Of a stretch of DNA of 64,000 nt, positions 53,635-62,071 are shown piece after piece. A program made the translations under genes and the position numbers. Origin of the DNA: Clostridiales bacterium (GTDB lineage Bacteria > Bacillota > Clostridia > Peptostreptococcales > Anaerovoracaceae); contig CP042469.1 in assembly GCA_015243575.1 (NCBI GenBank), positions 1,702,929-1,766,928 of the forward strand, in the 5' to 3' direction. Below the pieces are notes generated by a model. It saw only the letters and a program-made list of their open reading frames with translations. It searched no databases and was not told the DNA's origin. The number at the start of each line of letters is the position of its first letter. Position 1 is the first letter of the stretch.

Positions 53635-54437
53635 AATGCCGCCTTCCTATCTTCTACATTGATGGCAAAGGCATGATTTAACGGACCGCTGCCTTTTCCC
53701 AAGTCCAGCATTGCCTCAAGAGCACCTGAGATATATGATTTCGCTTTCTCAATCGCTGTAATCAGATCATAACCTTTTGCCAGGTTGGATGCAATTGCGC
53801 TGGACAGCGTGCAGCCGGTGCCGTGGGTATTGGGATTATCTATCCGCTTCCCTTGGAGCCACTGATAGCTGCCTTCAGTATATAACAGGTCATTGGCATC
53901 ATTGATGCTGTGGCCTCCTTTACACAATACCGCAACGCCGTATTGACTGCTGATTCGTCCAGCTGCAGTAATCATATCATCCGTTGTTTTTATCTCAATC
54001 CCTGACAGCACCTCTGCCTCTGGAATGTTGGGCGTGAGTAAGGCTGCAAGGGGAATAAGAGCCTCTTTGAGAGCATCTACGGCGTCTTCACTGATCAGTC
54101 TTGAACCGCTGGTCGAGATCATAACAGGATCGATCACAATGTTTCTGACCTGATACGTCTTTAATTTATCTGCAATGGTTTTAATAAGACCGACGGAGGA
54201 AACCATTCCTATTTTTACTGCATCCGGAAAAATATCAGTCAGCACAGCCTCGAGCTGTGCTTCAAGAAATTCCGGAGGAACCTCCATGATACCTGTGACG
54301 CCGGTCGTATTCTGAGCAGTCAATGCGGTTATCGCACTCATTGCATAAACGCCATGAGTGGTCATCGTCTTGATATCTGCTTGGATGCCGGCGCCTCCGC
54401 AGGAATCACTGCCTGCGATTGTTAATGCTGTTTTCAT
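53631..54437 (-). CDS. thiD: Hydroxymethylpyrimidine/phosphomethylpyrimidine kinase
   Basis: ThiD phosphorylates HMP and HMP-P to HMP-PP. The N-terminus ALTIAGSDSCGGAGIQADIKT and the anion-hole motif NTHGTGCTLSSAIAS are diagnostic. I use ATG at 54437 behind AGGGAG (268 aa); the frame extends 32 codons further but without family similarity. Fourth gene of the thiamine operon. Confidence 0.93.
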   Translation of the reverse strand: MKTALTIAGSDSCGGAGIQADIKTMTTHGVYAMSAITALTAQNTTGVTGIMEVPPEFLEAQLEAVLTDIFPDAVKIGMVSSVGLIKTIADKLKTYQVRNIVIDPVMISTSGSRLISEDAVDALKEALIPLAALLTPNIPEAEVLSGIEIKTTDDMITAAGRISSQYGVAVLCKGGHSINDANDLLYTEGSYQWLQGKRIDNPNTHGTGCTLSSAIASNLAKGYDLITAIEKAKSYISGALEAMLDLGKGSGPLNHAFAINVEDRKAAL

Positions 54438-54576
54438 AATTTTCTCCCTTTCCATCGAAACGATGGATTTCCTTCGCATTAATTTTGTAAAGGAAGTGCG
54501 CACGAAATGAATCGGCACTTCCATAAGCGACAAAAAGTGGTGCCCCCGATTTGCCGCTGGAATAAATGATTTCTTG

Positions 54577-55239
54577 TTATCTGTGATTTACAATCTCTAT
54601 GAATGCAGTAAAATCAGTCAAATCATAGAGATAAACATCGCTGATTTCCCTAATTTCTTTTTGCACATTCATGCTGGAAGCATCATATACGCCTGCGATT
54701 CGGAAGCCAGCATTTTTTGCCGTCTTGATTGCGTGGTATGCATCTTCAAATACCCATGTATCAGAGATCTCAGTATCCATGTACTGCTTTGCCGCAAGAT
54801 AGATATCGGGCTTTGATTTTCCCGTTCCTATCTCCGAGCAGGTGAAAATCCGGTCAAAAAAACCGTTAATGTCTAGCCTGTCCATAGCCTTTTCGATCAA
54901 ACTTCGGTCACTTGAGGTGGCAGCGGTCATCTTAATATCGCATTTTGTCATTTCACCAAGAAACTGTTTCACACCAGGCTTAAGCTTAACCTGGTGGTCG
55001 TAAAAGTCCTGAATGGTACTGTTGATTCCGTTGATGATTTCCTCCGCAGTAAATTGCAGCTGATACCTTTCCTTCAGATATGCCGCTCCCTGAACCATAC
55101 TCATTGAAAACATCACCTTTCCTAGATCAAGCTCGGCTTTTATTCCCAGTTTCCTCAGGTATCGCTCACCCGCATTATTCCAGATCTGCATTGAGTCGAG
55201 CAAGGTTCCGTCCACATCGAATATTGCCCCGGTTATCAT
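54577..55239 (-). CDS. HAD-superfamily hydrolase, beta-phosphoglucomutase-like
   Basis: 220-aa HAD phosphatase with motif I DVDGTLLDS, motif II AATSSD, and the Lys and acidic motif (GKSKPD, FEDAYHAI). It overlaps thiE by 4 bp. In a thiamine salvage operon it may dephosphorylate a thiamine or HMP intermediate, but that is inference from position. The 139-bp gap to thiD shows no gene. Confidence 0.83.
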   Translation of the reverse strand: MITGAIFDVDGTLLDSMQIWNNAGERYLRKLGIKAELDLGKVMFSMSMVQGAAYLKERYQLQFTAEEIINGINSTIQDFYDHQVKLKPGVKQFLGEMTKCDIKMTAATSSDRSLIEKAMDRLDINGFFDRIFTCSEIGTGKSKPDIYLAAKQYMDTEISDTWVFEDAYHAIKTAKNAGFRIAGVYDASSMNVQKEIREISDVYLYDLTDFTAFIEIVNHR

Positions 55240-55877
55240 GCCTTCACCATCCTACAGGTGAACTCTTTCAATTCTGCAGCCGCCTTTTCAATATCCGGCT
55301 GGGCAAACAAAGCACTGACTACTGCAACACCGCTGATACCACTCCCTTTCAGCTCCATAACGTTATCTATGCTGATGCCGCCGATTGCGACAACCGGAAT
55401 CTTTACCGCCTCACAGATTGATTTCAGTGTTTCATGGCTTACGTCATCCGCATCCGCTTTTGTCCCGGTATGAAATACTGCTCCGACGCCGAGGTAATCT
55501 GCCCCGTTCTGCTCTGCAAATATGGCCTGTTCTACAGTCTGTGCCGATACTCCCAGGATTTTATCCGGGCCAAGCTTCTCCCTGACGCTGCCGGCCTCCA
55601 TATCGCTCTGTCCCACATGAACACCGTCGGCGTCGGCCTCTATTGCAATCTCTACGTCATCATTGACTACAAACGGAACCGAGTATTCCCTGCAAAGCGC
55701 TTGGAGCTCTTTTGCTTCGGCAAGGAAGACTTCCTTGTTCAGTTCTTTTTCTCTGAGCTGTATGAAGGTCGCGCCGCCTTTCAATGCCCTTTCCACTTGG
55801 CTGTGCAGGGTCTCTCCGTTCAGCCAGGAACGGTCCGTAACAGCATACAATAATAAATCCTCTTTACCGCACTTCAT
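55236..55877 (-). CDS. thiE: Thiamine-phosphate synthase
   Basis: ThiE joins HMP-PP with hydroxyethylthiazole phosphate to give thiamine phosphate. Motifs: LLLYAVTDRSWL, GATFIQLREKEL, FVVNDDVEIA, DGVHVGQSDM and the phosphate loop in VVAIGGIS. I use ATG at 55877 behind AAGGAG (213 aa), which overlaps the thiM end by 14 bp; a longer frame would run far into thiM. Confidence 0.93.
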   Translation of the reverse strand: MKCGKEDLLLYAVTDRSWLNGETLHSQVERALKGGATFIQLREKELNKEVFLAEAKELQALCREYSVPFVVNDDVEIAIEADADGVHVGQSDMEAGSVREKLGPDKILGVSAQTVEQAIFAEQNGADYLGVGAVFHTGTKADADDVSHETLKSICEAVKIPVVAIGGISIDNVMELKGSGISGVAVVSALFAQPDIEKAAAELKEFTCRMVKA

Positions 55878-56685
55878 ACCTTGCTCCTTGTTCAAGCGTC
55901 GCCCCATCCATTTGATAAATGGCGTCAATGATTCTATTTCGGTAGGTAGAATTACCATCACCCGGCAGCATATTATTCCAGCCGATTTCACCGGCAAGCC
56001 CCATCGCGCATACTGCAGCTGCCGCAGCATCCAGTACATGATCTGGATTTGCAGTAATAAATGCCGTGATCAGAGCGGATAGCTGGCAGCCGGTTCCTGT
56101 GATCTTACCCATTTCAGGACGACCATTACGGATCACATAGCAGCGCTCGCCCTCAGCAACCAGATCGATTGCTCCTGTAACAACAATCACGCTTCCGGTC
56201 TGTTTTGCAAGCTCTTTCACAAATGCAACCGCTCCGTCCAGAGACTGTTCGGTTACCGCTTCCGCCAAGTCAGCATCTACGCCTTTTGTTCTGCCGCTGC
56301 CTGACGCAAGGGTCTTAATCTCGGAAATATTTCCTCTGATCACATCAAACTGAATCTCCTTCATCAGCCCGGCCGCAGTCTCAGTACGAAGCCTGCTCGC
56401 GCCTGCCCCTACCGGATCGAGTAAAACCTTATGGCCCAATTCATTGGCCTTTTTTCCCGCCAGGAACATCGATGAAATTGTGTTTTTGTTCAATGTACCG
56501 ATATTGATATTCAGTCCTCCGCAGATGGAGGTAATCTCTTCTACCTCATCCTCTTCATCGGACATGATGGGACTCCCTCCGCATGCCAGCAGCACATTTG
56601 CCACATCATTCACAGTCACATAGTTCGTAATGCAATGAACTAGTGGGGAATTCAAACGAACATTAGCCAGATAAGTATTTAACAT
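55864..56685 (-). CDS. thiM: Hydroxyethylthiazole kinase
   Basis: ThiM phosphorylates 5-(hydroxyethyl)-4-methylthiazole in thiamine salvage. Recognisable: PLVHCITNYVTVNDVANVLL, ACGGSPIMSDE, LLDPVGAGASRLR and the anion hole ITGTGCQLSALI with catalytic Cys. I use ATG at 56685 right after AAAGGAG (273 aa). First gene after the TPP riboswitch. Confidence 0.94.
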   Translation of the reverse strand: MLNTYLANVRLNSPLVHCITNYVTVNDVANVLLACGGSPIMSDEEDEVEEITSICGGLNINIGTLNKNTISSMFLAGKKANELGHKVLLDPVGAGASRLRTETAAGLMKEIQFDVIRGNISEIKTLASGSGRTKGVDADLAEAVTEQSLDGAVAFVKELAKQTGSVIVVTGAIDLVAEGERCYVIRNGRPEMGKITGTGCQLSALITAFITANPDHVLDAAAAAVCAMGLAGEIGWNNMLPGDGNSTYRNRIIDAIYQMDGATLEQGARYEVR

Positions 56686-56791
56686 AATCTCTCCTTTCAC
56701 CAAAACCATAAATACATGCTAAGGCAGCACTGATCTAACCGATCTGATGTACACACTCAATGAATCAGCGCTTCCCTGATCTGGATGCAAC

Positions 56792-56832
56792 AAAAAAGCT
56801 GTGTATGCACATAGGATGCATATACACAGCTT
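56792..56832 (-). terminator. Expression-platform terminator of the TPP riboswitch
   Basis: On the minus strand AAGCTGTGTATATGCAT pairs with ATGTGCATACACAGCTT and TTTTTTG follows. It sits between the aptamer and thiM, so TPP binding should stop transcription here. Confidence 0.85.
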
Positions 56833-56847
56833 CGTAACGTTATATAT

Positions 56848-56932
56848 ATCCCTACGTTGGCATTATCCAAATCAGGTTATGGGTTAAAGCACACAGCTTA
56901 CTCTCAGCCCACTTATTGTGAGCACCCCTTGT
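56848..56932 (-). ncRNA. TPP riboswitch aptamer
   Basis: On the minus strand the conserved parts occur in order: GGGGTGC, GGCTGAGA, ACCCATAACCTGATTTGG, ATAATGCCAACGTAGGGA. This is the thi-box. It controls thiM-thiE-HAD-thiD-cytX. The rest of 56686-57096 holds the terminator and AT-rich promoter sequence. Confidence 0.95.
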
Positions 56933-57096
56933 ATTTATGACAATCAGATTTGTCTTATATGTTGTATCTTTGATTATACTCAATAGAGAGAAAAAAGCAA
57001 CCACAATAAATATAAATTGCATAGGATAGCGGAAGCCCCCCACATTTCTATACGCATTCCTTCTTCCTTCCTGCATCTCTTCATGGTTATCCTTAT

Positions 57097-57537
57097 TCAC
57101 TCATCACATTCATGAAACCCCAGAGTTTCAAAGATCTGACCATCTATGCTGACTATTTCAACAATAGGGATTACAGTGCCATCGGTCATGACGATAACCC
57201 GTTCATATTTATCTATCTTTTTAACTGTACAGACAGCTGAAACATAGGCTCCGCCATTCTTCTTCATATCCGGCTGAAAGTAGGTAACTTCAATTTCGTG
57301 CTCCTCATCGAGACGGTCTGCTAGGATCTGCAGCCTATCACTCAAGACATCCTTCATATTTTCGTCCAGTTCTACTCTTACATTAGTAAGTCTGGCAGTT
57401 TCTTTGACGGAAGCACTATGGCCTGTCAGTGCTGCAAAAGGAGAAAACTGAGCTGCCCGGTCAATACCCGCCATATGCGGGCGTGCCTTAGAGACATGGT
57501 GGGGCAGATGGATGATGTCATCGTATTCCTTTGTCAT
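57097..57537 (-). CDS. YolD-like family protein
   Basis: 146-aa protein with YolD-like features: HVSKARPHMAGIDRAAQFSPFAAL at the start region and a C-terminal small beta fold. It overlaps the Y-family polymerase gene by 4 bp. YolD-like proteins are found with UmuC-type polymerases in Bacillus and phages and may act as the UmuD-like partner. SOS control by the LexA-box promoter upstream of the polymerase. Confidence 0.85.
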   Translation of the reverse strand: MTKEYDDIIHLPHHVSKARPHMAGIDRAAQFSPFAALTGHSASVKETARLTNVRVELDENMKDVLSDRLQILADRLDEEHEIEVTYFQPDMKKNGGAYVSAVCTVKKIDKYERVIVMTDGTVIPIVEIVSIDGQIFETLGFHECDE

Positions 57538-59057
57538 GCCTTATGCCCTCCAATCTGTTTGTTCCGATCTAACGTGGTGGCGCCTTCCTCCAGGTTCATG
57601 CCCTTGAGAACAGCATTCTTGCCGTATTTCTTTTTTATCTCGAGCAATGCCTTCTGCATCTTTTTCTCCCGCTCCAGCTCAGCTTCTTCCCTCTCCTCTT
57701 TCATTTTTGCAGCCGCGTAGTCCGTAAAGAGATCAAGCTGTTCTGGGCTGTCTGATTTTCGTACAGATGCTTCATCAACTACATGATTCGCTGCGATGTT
57801 GACTCTCCTTACCAGAAGATTCTTATCAACGATGCGCTCAAACAGTTCAGTAACAGCATCTATTATCAGCTTTGTAGATGAGATCTGCCGCCCAAGATTA
57901 GTGGTACCATGAGCGGATTTCGGAATGGAGCGTCCATAATGATCTGTCGTAATTGGTCCACTGTATAATTTCCTTATCATCGGGTCTATCAGATTTTCAA
58001 TATCATATCCCACGGTCAGAACAATCTGATCAGTAACAAGCCTTTTATCCACCAGATCAAGCACCAGCAGATCCGTCATCTCCCGAACAATCAGCCTCGC
58101 TTTGTCATAGGGATAAGCGCATTGAAGTACCTGACCTGATCCAATGCTATTTGTGCTTGGCTTATATTTTTTAATGTCGAACATGGTGCATGGTTCCCAT
58201 CCCCATGCATGATCGATCAGCAATTCGGCATTGACACCGAACATCTTATACAGCAGATCCTCGTTGTAGTAATCTGTAGGTTTACCGATGGAACATCTTG
58301 CTATATCGCCCATAGTAAAGAGACCTTTTTCTTCAAGCTTTTTGGCATATCCCTTACCAATACGCCAAAAGTCCCTCAGCGGCTGATGAGACCACAGCAG
58401 GCGGCGATAGCTCATTTCGTCTAATTCGGCGATCTGCACGCCATTCTGATCTACCGGAGTATGTTTTGCCTGTATATCCATAGCGATCTTGCAGAGATAC
58501 AGGTTTGTGCCGATTCCTGCTGATGCTGTAACGCCCGTGCTCTTAAGGACATCCAAAATCATTTTCGTAGCGAGCTCACGAGCTGAAAGATTGTAATGAT
58601 TCAGATAATCAGTAACATCAATGAATACCTCATCAATTGAGTAAACATGAATATCTTCCGGTGCGATATACTTCAAGTAGACATCGTAAATCCGTGTACT
58701 GAACTCTATATAGAGAGCCATTCTCGGTGGAGCGGCAATGTAGTCAAGCGAAAGGCCCGGAGAGGATTTCAATTCCGTATCGCTGAAGGATGTGCCCATA
58801 AAGGTTCGTCCTGGGGCCAAACGTAGCCGTGCTGCATTTACTTCTCTGACCTTCTGAATGACTTCAAATAATCTTGCCCTGCCGGAAATGCCATATGCTT
58901 TGAGAGAGGGTGAGACAGCGAGACAGATGGTTTTTTCGGTGCGGCTTGCATCAGCGACAACAAGGTTCGTTGTCAGTGGATCAAGCTCTCGTTCCATACA
59001 CTCGACCGAAGCGTAGAAAGATTTCAAATCAATTGCCATATAGGTTCTATTCTTCAT
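57534..59057 (-). CDS. Y-family DNA polymerase (UmuC/DinB-like, UvrX type)
   Basis: Error-prone translesion polymerase (507 aa). Palm residues are in MAIDLKSFYASVE (Asp8) and YSIDEVFIDVTDYL (Asp/Glu), and the finger motif and little-finger domain follow. Longer than DinB (about 350-400), as for the UvrX/YqjW group with a C-terminal coiled tail rich in Glu/Lys. Forms an SOS operon with the YolD-like gene. A LexA box lies within its promoter spacer. Confidence 0.9.
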   Translation of the reverse strand: MKNRTYMAIDLKSFYASVECMERELDPLTTNLVVADASRTEKTICLAVSPSLKAYGISGRARLFEVIQKVREVNAARLRLAPGRTFMGTSFSDTELKSSPGLSLDYIAAPPRMALYIEFSTRIYDVYLKYIAPEDIHVYSIDEVFIDVTDYLNHYNLSARELATKMILDVLKSTGVTASAGIGTNLYLCKIAMDIQAKHTPVDQNGVQIAELDEMSYRRLLWSHQPLRDFWRIGKGYAKKLEEKGLFTMGDIARCSIGKPTDYYNEDLLYKMFGVNAELLIDHAWGWEPCTMFDIKKYKPSTNSIGSGQVLQCAYPYDKARLIVREMTDLLVLDLVDKRLVTDQIVLTVGYDIENLIDPMIRKLYSGPITTDHYGRSIPKSAHGTTNLGRQISSTKLIIDAVTELFERIVDKNLLVRRVNIAANHVVDEASVRKSDSPEQLDLFTDYAAAKMKEEREEAELEREKKMQKALLEIKKKYGKNAVLKGMNLEEGATTLDRNKQIGGHKA

Positions 59058-59206
59058 TCTATTCTCCGATCATCCTAAAATCTGCACATTTGCCCGAACA
59101 ACGCCGCAAGCTTGCCAAAAGCGATATCTTCATGAGAGTCGATTTCTTTGCTGCTGCGTGAGCCTTCAAAATCGCTCCTTTGCTGCTGTCATTTCGCTTT
59201 AACAAC

Positions 59207-59235
59207 ACTATACCAGAACGCATGTTCTTTTTCAA
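59207..59235 (-). promoter_or_regulatory. SOS promoter with LexA box in the spacer
   Basis: On the minus strand TTGAAA (59235-59230), 17 bp, TATAGT (59212-59207). AGAACGCATGTTCT (59215-59228), close to the Gram-positive LexA consensus, fills the spacer. Confidence 0.8.
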
Positions 59236-59322
59236 TCGAAAAAATATTCATAGTTAGACCGGTGTTAATTGCAAAAGTAAACGCAGTCGCCTAGATCCAG
59301 CACATCTGCATTTACTCTCGCA

Positions 59323-59787
59323 TTATTTCGCTTTTTCACATAACTCTGAAGAAATGATTTCATTACTAATAATTCTATTTTTTAGTTCTATAACCTTTTG
59401 CTCTATAATCTTAACAGTCCTTATAAATTCTTCATCGCCTTTTCCTGTCGGATCATCGAGGCCCCAATCTTCCCGATGTCTACTGGGCAGCCAAGGACAT
59501 TCTACATTACATCCCATGGTAATTACGATATCAACTTCAGGAATATCAGTAAGCAGCTTTGAATGCTGAGTTTCCTCCATATCAAGTCCGTAAATTTCTT
59601 TCATCATCCTCACTGCATCCTGGTTGATCTGAGGCTTGGTCTCCGTGCCTGCAGAATAGCTTTCAAATACGTCAGAGGCATAATGCCTTCCAAGCGCTTC
59701 AGCAATCTGGCTTCTGCAGGAATTGTGAACACAGATAAAAGCTACTTTTATTTTAGTTTGAATATTGATTGACAATGTGTCTTGCAT
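59323..59787 (-). CDS. arsC: Arsenate reductase, thioredoxin-coupled (low-molecular-weight PTP fold)
   Basis: ArsC reduces arsenate to arsenite, with electrons from thioredoxin. The phosphatase loop is CVHNSCRS and later Cys residues lie in GCNVECPWLP, the redox relay. The LDDPTGKGDEEF motif supplies the acid residue. I use ATG at 59787 behind GGGGTG (154 aa). It follows hgcB by 17 bp as the last gene of the arsR-hgcA-hgcB operon. No arsenite exporter is in the window. Confidence 0.88.
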   Translation of the reverse strand: MQDTLSINIQTKIKVAFICVHNSCRSQIAEALGRHYASDVFESYSAGTETKPQINQDAVRMMKEIYGLDMEETQHSKLLTDIPEVDIVITMGCNVECPWLPSRHREDWGLDDPTGKGDEEFIRTVKIIEQKVIELKNRIISNEIISSELCEKAK

Positions 59788-59804
59788 ATTATTCACCCCA
59801 TATT

Positions 59805-60101
59805 TCAGCAGCATCCGTTGCTATTTTCCGAACAGTCACAACTTGGCTCCGTACCAGTCAATAAACCATTGATAACAGCTGCTGCGCATCCCACGCCTAT
59901 TTTCACTTCTATGGCATCAAATGGGCAATTCTTATCACAAGCTCCACATTCCATGCACGCATCTCGATCCAGGATCGTAGCTTTTTCCATCTCCATAGCG
60001 AAGACCCCGTGCGGACAAACATCAAGACACATACCACAGCCCTTGCATTTATCTAAATCAAGCTTCAATGTAGCAACATTTTTCAAATACTTATGCTTCA
60101 A
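59805..60101 (-). CDS. hgcB: Mercury methylation ferredoxin HgcB
   Basis: 98-aa ferredoxin with two [4Fe-4S] motifs (Cys19-22-25-29 in CKGCGMCLDVC; Cys49-52-55-59 in CMECGACDKNC). It has the HgcB marks beyond an ordinary ferredoxin: the single Cys72 after the second cluster (GVGCAAAV) and a terminal Cys pair (Cys97-Cys98), plus an extra CDC at 88-90. It reduces the corrinoid of HgcA and may carry Hg(II). Gap to hgcA is 16 bp. Confidence 0.92.
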   Translation of the reverse strand: MKHKYLKNVATLKLDLDKCKGCGMCLDVCPHGVFAMEMEKATILDRDACMECGACDKNCPFDAIEVKIGVGCAAAVINGLLTGTEPSCDCSENSNGCC

Positions 60102-60117
60102 TTTACTTTCTCTCCCT

Positions 60118-61218
60118 TCATAGTAAGGATAAAAGATTCCCTGTAAACAGCAGGATGATTCCTAAGCCAATAGTTCCAGCAATCAATGGTATTGAGATTT
60201 TCATCTCTTTTATTACTCCTGAGAATGAAGTGTAAGTGGAACATCCGGTAAAGTTCATAGCCTTATATGCTGATATGGAAGGTAGTATCAGCAAGTAGGC
60301 AATACTGGTCAGAGTACCATAATCAATCCCTTGAAAGAATCCATTCAGAGCAACAATGCTGATTGCCCAAAGCGAGCCTAATAACCAACCTTTCTGCGAA
60401 AAGGCTCTTCCCGGAATCCATGGAAGCAACATTGGCGTCAGTACGCAACCGAAAAGTATCGCTCCAATATAAGCGCAAACATCCATGCCGGTAAATCTCG
60501 ATAGACCAACTAAATTCAATAAAAACATCACGCCGAAAATAATGAAGGAAGGTTTTATCGAACCGACTATTTCAACCGGGGTCAGAACAGTTCTGTCAAT
60601 AAAATTAAATCGAACCGTCCGCATTCCTTTGTCAGCTTGCATGCCGTTGTTCAAAAATGCAGGCACATCTTCAGCTCTGACAGGACCATAAACGACCTTG
60701 AAGCCAGATCTCTTTTGAACTTCATGCGCAGATACTCCTACCGCACCTAACTGCGGCAATATTAAAGATCTGTGCTCAACCGCATTGGAAAGGCCAACAG
60801 CTTCAATACGCTTTATTAATTCTTCTGTCCCAAAAGTGCTTTTTCCTGCAGCACACCATACGTTAATGCCTTTCGTATCAAGTACGAGTATCCATGCGGA
60901 AATGCCTGAGAGTTCTTTTCTCAGTGAATCAAAGCTCATCTTGTAGTTTGCAGTAACCAATACGGGTGAATTCATATCTGGCTGTCCGACATAATACAGG
61001 CCGGGATCAACCTTGTAATTCATTCGTTTGATTCCCCATCTTACCTTCCACGAACCTAGTACATCTTGAAACGAAAGTTTCGTGGATACCTCTACAGTCA
61101 CTGGTAGGCTGCCGCAGCAGCAGGATGTGTTATCTCCGTCTCCGGAGCAACACGCTGAGTTATCTTCAGAACCGCGAATGTCTACTATTTTTTTATTTGA
61201 TCGAACAATCTTTTTCAT
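60118..61218 (-). CDS. hgcA: Mercury methylation corrinoid protein HgcA
   Basis: HgcA transfers a methyl group from a corrinoid to Hg(II), making methylmercury. The diagnostic cap-helix motif NVWCAAGK is at residues 119-126; Cys122 is the lower axial cobalt ligand. VTANYKMSFDSLR (88-100) is also conserved. Residues from about 225 form five hydrophobic segments anchoring it in the membrane. 366 aa, longer than the 338 of Desulfovibrio ND132, because of an N-terminal region with CC (23-24) and CCC (33-35). It starts 9 bp after arsR in the same operon. Confidence 0.95.
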   Translation of the reverse strand: MKKIVRSNKKIVDIRGSEDNSACCSGDGDNTSCCCGSLPVTVEVSTKLSFQDVLGSWKVRWGIKRMNYKVDPGLYYVGQPDMNSPVLVTANYKMSFDSLRKELSGISAWILVLDTKGINVWCAAGKSTFGTEELIKRIEAVGLSNAVEHRSLILPQLGAVGVSAHEVQKRSGFKVVYGPVRAEDVPAFLNNGMQADKGMRTVRFNFIDRTVLTPVEIVGSIKPSFIIFGVMFLLNLVGLSRFTGMDVCAYIGAILFGCVLTPMLLPWIPGRAFSQKGWLLGSLWAISIVALNGFFQGIDYGTLTSIAYLLILPSISAYKAMNFTGCSTYTSFSGVIKEMKISIPLIAGTIGLGIILLFTGNLLSLL

Positions 61219-61227
61219 TTTATCAGG

Positions 61228-61536
61228 TCACCTGCACTTCTTGCAGACACAATCCTCCTTTTCTCTGGTTATGTTGGTGAAAAATGCAAGTAGTTCATCA
61301 GTTCTTTCTTTATTCAGAGTATATCTCATCCATGCACCATCACGGCGCGCATTGACCAGCCCACTGTCAGACAAAATTTTCATATGATAACTGAGCGTGG
61401 ATTGCGATATACTGAACGCTTCTAATATGTCGCAAGCACACATTTCCCCGCAGGACAGCATATCTATGATTTTTAAACGAGTTTCATCCGATAAGGCTTT
61501 GAAGACAGGAGCATATTCTGCATAGGATTGAATCAT
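61228..61536 (-). CDS. arsR: ArsR/SmtB-family repressor
   Basis: Metalloregulator of 102 aa with a winged HTH (ILEAFSISQSTLSYHMKIL). Cys29, Cys33 and Cys35 (in SCGEMCACD) form the alpha-3 site that binds As(III) in ArsR proteins; Cys96, 98 and 101 near the C-terminus add a possible second thiol site. It is first in the operon before hgcA and has ATCAAT-ATTGAT operators around its promoter, so it probably represses itself and hgcAB-arsC until arsenite or a similar thiophilic metal is present. Confidence 0.92.
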   Translation of the reverse strand: MIQSYAEYAPVFKALSDETRLKIIDMLSCGEMCACDILEAFSISQSTLSYHMKILSDSGLVNARRDGAWMRYTLNKERTDELLAFFTNITREKEDCVCKKCR

Positions 61537-61560
61537 AACATTACCTCCTTGTTATTCATC

Positions 61561-61623
61561 AATATCAATGATATTGATATTTGTCGATATTGTCATTATA
61601 TTCAGGATATCGATAAGTGTCAA
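61561..61623 (-). promoter_or_regulatory. arsR-hgcAB-arsC promoter and ArsR operator
   Basis: On the minus strand TTGACA (61623-61618), 17 bp, TATAAT (61600-61595): a fully consensus promoter. AATATCAAT (61561-61569) and ATTGATATT (61573-61581), a 9-bp dyad around 3 bp, lie just after the predicted start, and GATATC/CGATAT motifs run through the spacer. This matches ArsR-type operators. Confidence 0.8.
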
Positions 61624-61712
61624 TGTGATTCCAGAATTTTATATAATAGACTTCTCGCTATCCAAAGGGAAGGAAATTTCTATCTCAGGTTCCAACAATG
61701 CGATCTAACCAT

Positions 61713-61746
61713 AAAAAATAGCCATCACGAGGATGGCTATTTTTTA
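61713..61746 (-). terminator. Terminator after tRNA-Arg
   Basis: AAATAGCCATC pairs with GATGGCTATTT around ACGAG, flanked by A and T runs on both sides. It immediately follows the tRNA CCA end. Confidence 0.85.
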
Positions 61747-61823
61747 TGGTACGCCCGGCAGGAGTCGAACCTGTGACCTTCAGAGTCGGAGTCTGACGCT
61801 CTATCCAGCTGAGCTACGGGCGC
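61747..61823 (-). tRNA. tRNA-Arg (anticodon CCG)
   Basis: On the minus strand the acceptor stem GCGCCCG pairs with CGGGCGT, D-arm GCTC/GAGC, anticodon stem TCAGA/TCTGA with loop CTCCGAC (anticodon CCG, reads CGG), T-loop TTCGAAT, and an encoded CCA end (61749-61747). Possible integration site, but no integrase is near. Confidence 0.92.
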
Positions 61824-62071
61824 ATATAACTGCGTACGTTCCAGTCAGCATGCCTTTCATCTGTTTAATCAAAATCTAAGCAGCAAAACTAAAATGTACA
61901 AGAAATATACTACAGCATTTCAGCCGTGAAGTAAAGCAATTTCCAAACTTTTATCAGGACAGGCGATAAATACTGGAGTACAAAGACAAAAGGATTGTGT
62001 CAGACGCTATCCCCACGCCCTAACCCCTCTTCAGCACATGCAAAGGCAACCGCGTTTATCTTTAACAGAAT

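Noticed and set aside
56852-57100. 82-codon minus-strand frame before thiM
   Set aside because: It runs through the TPP riboswitch aptamer, which explains the conservation of this stretch.
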